64,000 bases of DNA, from the NCBI GenBank assembly GCA_024275165.1, contig JAJRZQ010000037.1:140961-204960 (forward strand). Direction: 5' to 3'. The notes beneath the pieces were generated by a model. The model saw nothing but the letters and a program-made list of their open reading frames with translations. It was not told the origin of the DNA and searched no databases. How positions within the stretch are numbered: the first letter of the stretch is position 1; each line of letters begins with the position of its first letter. The DNA comes from a bacterium. GTDB taxonomy: Bacteria; SAR324; XYD2-FULL-50-16. Shown in pieces: positions 58,498 to 64,000 of this stretch. The position numbers and the translations under genes were made by a program.

Positions 58498-60172
58498 CCC
58501 CACTCACCGCCTGGACAATCAATTGCCTGCGCCAACGGCCTAAAAACTCGTTGCCGGTCAAGGTCACGGCCAAATCCGCGCCCTGCCGCGGAACCTTTTC
58601 TACCCCGCCCCAATAGACAATCTCCAAATCCTGCCCCAGATCCCACTTGAGGTGCTTCCCGGCCATAATTTTAGGTTGCGGCAGTTGGGGCCGCTTTAAA
58701 AAGAAAAGGGGAGGATCATGCTCCTTGCCAAAGGGCTCAAGCTTTCTCAAGAGGTCGATGAGCCGAAAACTCAGCATGTGCGGCAGCACCTCTAAGTCCG
58801 CCAAGACTTCATCCTCCCTTCCCCCCCCTGCTTGCAGGCAAGCTTGGTTGAAGGCCTCGGCAAAGGAGGCAAACTGGTCTAAATCCAGCGTACAGCCCGC
58901 CGCGTTGGCATGGCCCCCCCATTGGCGCAAAAAGGGGTCACAGGGTTTTAACAGCTCCATTAAATTGATCCCTTTCGAGCGCAAACTCCCCTTCACCATC
59001 CCCGCTTCACCGAGGGTAAAAACCCCGGTGGGCAAGCCGTACTCATCCAACAAGCGGTGGGCGATAATCCCGATCAGGCCTTCATGAAACTCCGCGTCAT
59101 AGATGATCAAGCCCCCTTTCTCGGCCTCCTTCAAAGCGAGGTCCCGGGCTTTAGAAACCATTTTATCCTGTTTGCTTTTGCGCTGGTTATTGATTTTTGC
59201 TATTTTTTTCAATTGATCCCGGCAAGCGGTCAACTCCGGCGAGGTCAAAAAACACAAGCCTTCCCCAGCGTCCCCAATCCGCCCTGTAGCGTTGAGCAAG
59301 GGGGCAAGGCGAAAGGCTAAGCTTCTCGGGTCATAGGTGGTAAGCTTCAGCTTATCGCCAAAGGCACGCAGATAATAAAACCCGGGGCCCGCATCAGGGG
59401 CATGGAGTTTGCTGGTCATTTGTTCCAGCCCGAATTTGGCGAAAATCCGATTCAACCCCAGCAAAGGCACCTGATCGGCAATGGTTCCCAAGGCCACAAG
59501 GTCTAATTGTTCCAGCATATTGGGTTCTTCCCCCTGCCAAAAGCCCTGCTCCCTTAAAAAGGCGCGCAACCCCAAAAGCCATAAAAAAGCCACCCCCACC
59601 CCGGAAGGGTTTTTATCGGGAAACAAAGACCCCTCCAGCTTTGGGTTGACAATCAAGCAAGAGGGAAGCAAATCCGGCTGCGGCTGATGGTGGTCGGTCA
59701 CTATCGTTTCCACCCCTTGCTCTTTTAGCATTTGAATCTCTTTACCCGCGGCGATTCCGTTATCTAAGGTAATAATCAGCTTCGGTTGCTTTTCCAGCAC
59801 CGCCCCCACCGCTTTTTCCGTTAGGCCGTACCCGTGAACCAAGCGATTGGGGATAAACCAATCCAACTGCCCGGGGCCGAGGCGCTTTAAAAAACGCAGC
59901 ATCAAGGCGGTGGAGGTGATCCCGTCCACATCGTAATCACCTACCAGCAAAACCTTTTCCCCCGCCTGCCAAGTCTTCCAAAACAGTTCCAAGGAAGCGC
60001 GTAGATTGAGCAGTAAAAAGGGATCGGGGATCTCTTTTAAGCTGGGGCTTAAAAACTGAGGCTCTAGGTTTCTCAAGTCTAAAATCCCTTGTACAATCTG
60101 CTCCTCCACGCTTTGGGAGGAGCTTTGACTCCACCAATTCTCCAAGAGGGAACGGGGTCGAATGGGGTTCAT
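58490..60172 (-). CDS. recJ: Single-stranded-DNA-specific exonuclease RecJ
   Basis: About 560 residues from ATG 60172, which overlaps the upstream stop as ATGA; an in-frame extension to 60238 lies inside that gene. RecJ degrades single-stranded DNA 5' to 3' in recombination and mismatch repair. Motifs: LVGDYDVDGITSTALMLRFL, LIITLDNGIAAG, IVTDHHQPQPDLLPSCLIVN (DHH), LVALGTIADQVPLLGLNR and the DHHA1 motif QWGGHANAAGCTL. Finding recJ close to mutS fits shared repair roles, though the genes are convergent. Confidence 0.97.
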   Translation of the reverse strand: MNPIRPRSLLENWWSQSSSQSVEEQIVQGILDLRNLEPQFLSPSLKEIPDPFLLLNLRASLELFWKTWQAGEKVLLVGDYDVDGITSTALMLRFLKRLGPGQLDWFIPNRLVHGYGLTEKAVGAVLEKQPKLIITLDNGIAAGKEIQMLKEQGVETIVTDHHQPQPDLLPSCLIVNPKLEGSLFPDKNPSGVGVAFLWLLGLRAFLREQGFWQGEEPNMLEQLDLVALGTIADQVPLLGLNRIFAKFGLEQMTSKLHAPDAGPGFYYLRAFGDKLKLTTYDPRSLAFRLAPLLNATGRIGDAGEGLCFLTSPELTACRDQLKKIAKINNQRKSKQDKMVSKARDLALKEAEKGGLIIYDAEFHEGLIGIIAHRLLDEYGLPTGVFTLGEAGMVKGSLRSKGINLMELLKPCDPFLRQWGGHANAAGCTLDLDQFASFAEAFNQACLQAGGGREDEVLADLEVLPHMLSFRLIDLLRKLEPFGKEHDPPLFFLKRPQLPQPKIMAGKHLKWDLGQDLEIVYWGGVEKVPRQGADLAVTLTGNEFLGRWRRQLIVQAVSGAN

Positions 60173-62493
60173 TTCTTCCCCCCAAAGACCTGAAACCGCG
60201 CCCGCTTCACCGCGTAGCTGTCTAGACTTTTCAGCCAATAGCGGGCTTTTTCAATGTAACTGTACTCTGCCGATTCCGATGGCATATGGGGGTAGCCCTT
60301 GGCGAGTCTTTCAAAATAAGGCCTGGCTTCGTTGAACTTGCCCTGCTTCATCCGCCCCTGCCCCATGAAAAAGGCCCACTCCACCGCCTGGGAATGGAGC
60401 GGTTCAAAACGCTCTAAGAGTTGAATCATCTCTTCCCATTGGCTCATGGAGCGATAAAGCTGGGCGAGCTTCATCCACAGCCATTTCTGTTCCTGCTCTT
60501 CCAGATTTTTCCCTTCAAGCTCTTTCACCAAGGCAATGAACTGAGCCGGGTTGTAGGTCTTCCCCTGATAACGGGGGAAGTCCAGCAGGTGAATACGATG
60601 CCCCAAGGGATTGGGGGTACTGCTAAGCTTTAGGTTGAATAGGCTTTCGACCCGGCTTTGCCGGGCCAGTTCCTCTAATTGAATTTCATCCAGCTCCAAG
60701 GGGACCGGGCTGTCGCACTTTTTGCAAACAAAGGCCCGCTTGGCCCATAGATCTTTCGAAATCAGGCGTTTGGTGCGTTGCAAGGCGCCGACATCAATAA
60801 ACAATTCATCGGCGTAGTAAGGAAAACTCGACTGGCATTGCCGGCAATAAAGCCTTAAGCCCCGTTTTGGCCCCTCACCCGATTCATGGGAACGGTCCAC
60901 CTCTTGCGCTACATTTTGCGGCAGCGGTTGATCATAAAGCACGCATAGAAATTCCAGGCTCGGGGCTAGGCTCGTTTCCCCCTCACGAAAGCGGGCCAAC
61001 AAAGAAGGAATCAAGTCCGGCTCCGGGTGATATTCCAAAAGCTGGGTAAACATCTCCACATGATGATTGATCAATTCATTGAAGTACTTGACACTGATCT
61101 CTCTCACCCTTTGAGAAGGAACCCGTTGAAAAAGCTGAAGCGCGTAGTCAATGGCGACCACATTCTTTTTCCGCAAATAATATTCAAAATTCACTAAATA
61201 AATTTCCACCAACAAGGCGGGTAGATTGGAATAAAGGTAGGGGTTGGGAAAAAACCTCGGCCAATCCACCTCATAACCAAAAAGCTCCCCTCGAAAGAGG
61301 GACCAAAGGATTTCAGGCCGTTCTACCTTTTCTCGGTACCGATCCAACGCCTTGGTGATCACGAGGTCTTTAGGCTCAATGGAGGGCAACTCCGGGAAAA
61401 AAAGCTCTAAGAGTTGCTCGCAATGCTCTTGCGTCAAGAGAGGGGAATGATAATAATTGGAAATACTGGAAAAATAACGGCTCGGAGTCGCGTGCCAGCG
61501 CTTGAAACTCGACTCCTTGACTAAAATCAAAGGCAAGCCCAAAAGCAGGTTCGTTTCCATTTCCAAAATCTTCGGAATCCCTTTTTTCATCTTGGCGGCG
61601 TGCTGCAAAAAGGCCTGCACCAACCAATACTTTTTCAGCAGGGAAAGGTCTTGCGACTCTTCCTTGAGCAGGCGGTTGAGCCATTTTAAAAGCAACTCCA
61701 AAAACAAACCCGGATTTTTCGGTTTGAGCGAGCCCACCTTAGAAAGCTCCACGGCCTCTTGCTGCAACTCGACCCAAAGGGCCTTTACCTCAGGGACCAC
61801 CTCCCTGCCGAAAAGCAGATAAAATTGCTCGTAAATGGAAATCAGGCTATAGCCGGCGCTTAAGGATTGATCCAACCAAGAAAGCAGGCGGAACTGCCCA
61901 AAGGCTTCGATCAAGCGATGGGTGAGTTCCGTATCGCTAAAGGCCTCCCTTAAAGCGAAGTAGTCATCGATACATTCATCCAAATCTTGCTGCGTACGCA
62001 CGGCGGGCAACAGGTGACGCAAGATCACCGAGGCCTGCACCAGGTTGCTTAAAGATTCCTTCAACCGATGGGCCAAGCGTTGAAAGCCGCCCTGCGGGTC
62101 GGCCCGCAAAACCGCTCGCGTTGCCGATTCCAACTCCAAGCGAGTGGCATGCTCGTCGTTTAAGGTTTGATCAAACCACCTTGTGAGCAGGTTTTTAGAA
62201 AAATCATTGGGAAAAGAAGCCAAACATAACCCCGCCGCGTGCTTGAGCTGGCCCTCGGACTCGCGAAAAATTCCCACCACTTCAGAGAGCAGGCGATTGT
62301 CGTTGTTTTCCGACATGAACGACATCCCCGCTTCTTGAATCGTCGCGAAGGAACTCTGAAGGAAGTCTTCAAGATGGCGCCCCATCATGCCTTGTCGGGC
62401 AAGCTGATAGGCCCCCCAAATAGCGACCCGCTCATGCCCGGAATGCAAGGCATGCAGCAATAACTCTAAAGGATAAGGGTCGCTTTGATTCAT
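60169..62493 (-). CDS. Large HEAT-/TPR-like protein with a central two-CxxC zinc ribbon, unknown function
   Basis: About 774 residues, mostly alpha-helical, with no signal peptide or membrane helix. The N-terminal ~550 residues look like HEAT/armadillo repeats (VAIWGAYQLARQGMMGRHL, KHAAGLCLASFPNDF). Near residues 555-620 are two CxxC pairs, LYCRQCQSSFPYY and FVCKKCDSPVPLEL, about 45 residues apart: a zinc-ribbon-like unit. The C-terminal ~150 residues look like TPR repeats (AEWAFFMGQGRMKQGKFNEA, PYFERLAKGYPHMP). I know no characterised member. The ATG at 62493 is preferred to a TTG at 62514. It overlaps recJ by ATGA and may be functionally linked. Confidence 0.65.
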   Translation of the reverse strand: MNQSDPYPLELLLHALHSGHERVAIWGAYQLARQGMMGRHLEDFLQSSFATIQEAGMSFMSENNDNRLLSEVVGIFRESEGQLKHAAGLCLASFPNDFSKNLLTRWFDQTLNDEHATRLELESATRAVLRADPQGGFQRLAHRLKESLSNLVQASVILRHLLPAVRTQQDLDECIDDYFALREAFSDTELTHRLIEAFGQFRLLSWLDQSLSAGYSLISIYEQFYLLFGREVVPEVKALWVELQQEAVELSKVGSLKPKNPGLFLELLLKWLNRLLKEESQDLSLLKKYWLVQAFLQHAAKMKKGIPKILEMETNLLLGLPLILVKESSFKRWHATPSRYFSSISNYYHSPLLTQEHCEQLLELFFPELPSIEPKDLVITKALDRYREKVERPEILWSLFRGELFGYEVDWPRFFPNPYLYSNLPALLVEIYLVNFEYYLRKKNVVAIDYALQLFQRVPSQRVREISVKYFNELINHHVEMFTQLLEYHPEPDLIPSLLARFREGETSLAPSLEFLCVLYDQPLPQNVAQEVDRSHESGEGPKRGLRLYCRQCQSSFPYYADELFIDVGALQRTKRLISKDLWAKRAFVCKKCDSPVPLELDEIQLEELARQSRVESLFNLKLSSTPNPLGHRIHLLDFPRYQGKTYNPAQFIALVKELEGKNLEEQEQKWLWMKLAQLYRSMSQWEEMIQLLERFEPLHSQAVEWAFFMGQGRMKQGKFNEARPYFERLAKGYPHMPSESAEYSYIEKARYWLKSLDSYAVKRARFQVFGGKK

Positions 62494-62569
62494 GAGGATG
62501 TAAGAGAGATTCAAAGGCTATATTTTAGCCCGGTCCGCAAGTAGGCAGCAAGGTTTTTTTTCACCTTTC

Positions 62570-63412
62570 TCATTCGGCCTTGGAGCGGTATTCCTTGAGT
62601 TTTTCAATCAAAAAATCACTTTGCGCGGAAAAAGTTTGCCCTGCTTCCCCTAAAAACTCCCGGGTTTTTTCAAATTTTTCGATAAAGGCAGCCTCCTCTT
62701 TTTTCTCCACCAATTTCAGGCTCTGTTGTGCCTCTTCGATAAAATGGCGGATCACCTGCGGGTTTTCCGGATTATCCATCAAAATATGGGTATAGAGGTT
62801 CGGGTCTCGTTGCAGAATCCGACAAGCAAAGGCAAAATTCGCTTCATAAACAGGGCTGCAAATCGAAAGCAGGGTATCTAAATCCACTCCCGCCTTACTC
62901 AAGGCGGTCGAAAAGGTGATATGCAAAAAGTGCATCAAGCCTTGAATCAAGCTCATCAGATGGTCGTGCTGCTTCCAATCCTCTAAGGTGACGGTTTTTA
63001 AACTCAACTCCTTAAAAAGCCGCTCGTACTTGTGCTGCCATTTCCCCGGGCGCAGGGGCAGCAAAATCACATTATGCCCCGCTAAGCTGGGCACCTGCCC
63101 AAACATCGGGTGCGCGCTGATCACCTCTGCTGGGGTTTTGAGCATTTCAGGCACCACCTTGGTCTTCACCGAGGAAAAATCACTTAAAAGCTGACCGGGC
63201 CTCAACCAGGGGGTAATCCGGTGGAGGACTTCCGTGGTTTTGTCGAGGGGCACCGAAAGGATAATCAATTCCGATTCTAAAACCAGTGCCTTTTCTAGGT
63301 GCGGGTCACGGCTTCCCGTAACCCGCACCTCGCAACCGAGCTTTTCCCAAGCCGGTTGGAACATTTGCCCCATGACTCCCTTCCCACCGAGAATCCCAAT
63401 CCGCCGAATCAT
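62570..63412 (-). CDS. tyrA: Prephenate dehydrogenase
   Basis: 280 residues. It oxidatively decarboxylates prephenate to 4-hydroxyphenylpyruvate for tyrosine. Motifs: RIGILGGKGVMGQMFQPAW (nucleotide-binding), LIILSVPLDKTTEVL, LLSDFSSVKTKVV, ISAHPMFGQVPSLAG with the catalytic-region His, and a helical dimer domain with HDHLMSLIQGLMHF. There is no chorismate mutase or ACT domain. It overlaps kdsB by ATGA. The pairing with kdsB may reflect shared use of phosphoenolpyruvate-derived precursors, but this is only context. Confidence 0.9.
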   Translation of the reverse strand: MIRRIGILGGKGVMGQMFQPAWEKLGCEVRVTGSRDPHLEKALVLESELIILSVPLDKTTEVLHRITPWLRPGQLLSDFSSVKTKVVPEMLKTPAEVISAHPMFGQVPSLAGHNVILLPLRPGKWQHKYERLFKELSLKTVTLEDWKQHDHLMSLIQGLMHFLHITFSTALSKAGVDLDTLLSICSPVYEANFAFACRILQRDPNLYTHILMDNPENPQVIRHFIEEAQQSLKLVEKKEEAAFIEKFEKTREFLGEAGQTFSAQSDFLIEKLKEYRSKAE

Positions 63413-64000
63413 GGTTTCCAGAGCTGGTAATGGGTTACCCCCGCTTTGGCCAAGTCTCGCAGGTCATTGATGGAAACAGCGTCATAGGGCAGATAGATGC
63501 AATTCAACTGCAAACCGTTATCTAAAGCGCGCATCTGCTCGAGTCGGTAGGCCCGTTCTAGGGGGGAGGGGGGCAGGGCGCAAAAGGCCCTTAAAAAAGC
63601 CGGGGTGTAGGCGTATACACTGGTATGCTTTTTCGCCCCATGCAAGGGCTCGCGGGTAAAAATCAAGGCATTGTCGGCTAAGTCAATGACCACCTTGGCC
63701 ACATTGACATCCCCTCGCTCCTGCTCGGGCAAATCGGCGACAGTGGTAAAAAACTCCGCCCTTCCCTGACGGCGCTCCAGCTCCCAAACCAGTTCCTTTA
63801 ACATCTCCGCCTCAATAAAGGGTTCATCCCCTTGGACATTGAGGATCAGGTCAAAGGCTCCCTCTTGAGCGGAAAAAGTTTCATAAGCTTCTAAAACCCG
63901 CTCCGTGCCGCAACTATGATCCATACGAGTCATCAGGGGGATCACTCCCGCAAAGCCCTTCACCTCCTCTATAATCGCCTGGGCATCGGTCGCCACCACC
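63409..64000 (-). CDS. kdsB: 3-deoxy-manno-octulosonate cytidylyltransferase (5' end outside window)
   Basis: 197 residues of KdsB; roughly the first 45-50 lie beyond the right edge. It activates Kdo as CMP-Kdo for lipid A-core or capsule. Motifs: VVATDAQAIIEEV, RMDHSCGTERVLEAY (HxSGTER-like), LILNVQGDEPFIEAEML, ALIFTREPLHGAK, HTSVYAYTPAFLRAF and LERAYRLEQMRALDNGLQL (LExxExLEQLR-like). Its presence indicates a Kdo-containing outer membrane glycolipid. Confidence 0.95.
   Translation of the reverse strand, partial: VVATDAQAIIEEVKGFAGVIPLMTRMDHSCGTERVLEAYETFSAQEGAFDLILNVQGDEPFIEAEMLKELVWELERRQGRAEFFTTVADLPEQERGDVNVAKVVIDLADNALIFTREPLHGAKKHTSVYAYTPAFLRAFCALPPSPLERAYRLEQMRALDNGLQLNCIYLPYDAVSINDLRDLAKAGVTHYQLWKP

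Overview
The window comes from a Gram-negative bacterium. It carries genes for LPS or capsule precursors (gmhA, kdsB), two ABC-type O-polysaccharide exporters, a complete dTDP-rhamnose set, a GDP-fucose pathway and an undecaprenyl-phosphate sugar-1-phosphate transferase (wecA). I cannot name the species. ATG, GTG and TTG starts are all used, ATGA stop/start overlaps are frequent, and TGA is an ordinary stop.

Layout. 1-4131 (-): an operon with fdtA, fdtB, wzm, wzt and a partial legB-like dehydratase. 4405-6198 (-): a large membrane protein. 6520-22904 (+): a long run with two NDP-sugar epimerases (the first frameshifted), a DPM1-like glycosyltransferase, a flippase-like protein (frameshifted), three very large membrane proteins sharing one C-terminal domain, then gmd, fcl, a GT2 enzyme and wecA. 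22905-27409: an insertion-sequence graveyard with two units bounded by related inverted repeats. One holds a decayed IS5-type transposase; the other holds a disrupted membrane-protein gene. 27410-29907 (+): a membrane-anchored copy of the shared C-terminal domain and another membrane protein. 30030-34076 (-): a methyltransferase, a radical SAM protein and manC. 34232-42430: gmhA, galE, two GT2 enzymes and a second DPM1-like/DUF2304/flippase/YfhO module. 42573-52427 (+): a methyltransferase, rfbA-C-D-B, a giant WbdD-like methyltransferase/kinase-like/coiled-coil/double-GT2 protein, and a second wzm-wzt pair. 52548-64000: housekeeping genes (mutS, a cell-wall amidase, a lipoprotein, recJ, a HEAT/TPR-like protein, tyrA, kdsB).

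How the genes fit together. WecA would prime glycan synthesis on undecaprenyl phosphate. RmlABCD, Gmd/Fcl, ManC, GalE and FdtA/B supply activated sugars. GT2 enzymes and the giant protein would build the chain, and Wzm/Wzt would export it. The DPM1-like enzymes, flippase-like proteins and multi-pass membrane proteins resemble systems that make a polyprenyl-phosphate sugar, flip it and attach it on the periplasmic side.

The most unusual content is: (i) a roughly 240-residue C-terminal domain in four proteins, ending in an ND-x-DRN motif that recalls Ca-dependent carbohydrate-binding modules of the CBM36/CBM60 type; (ii) the giant WbdD-like fusion next to an exporter; (iii) a 2.7 kb unit bounded by IS-like ends that carries a broken membrane-protein gene instead of a transposase; (iv) two frameshifts at short homopolymers in adjacent polysaccharide genes.
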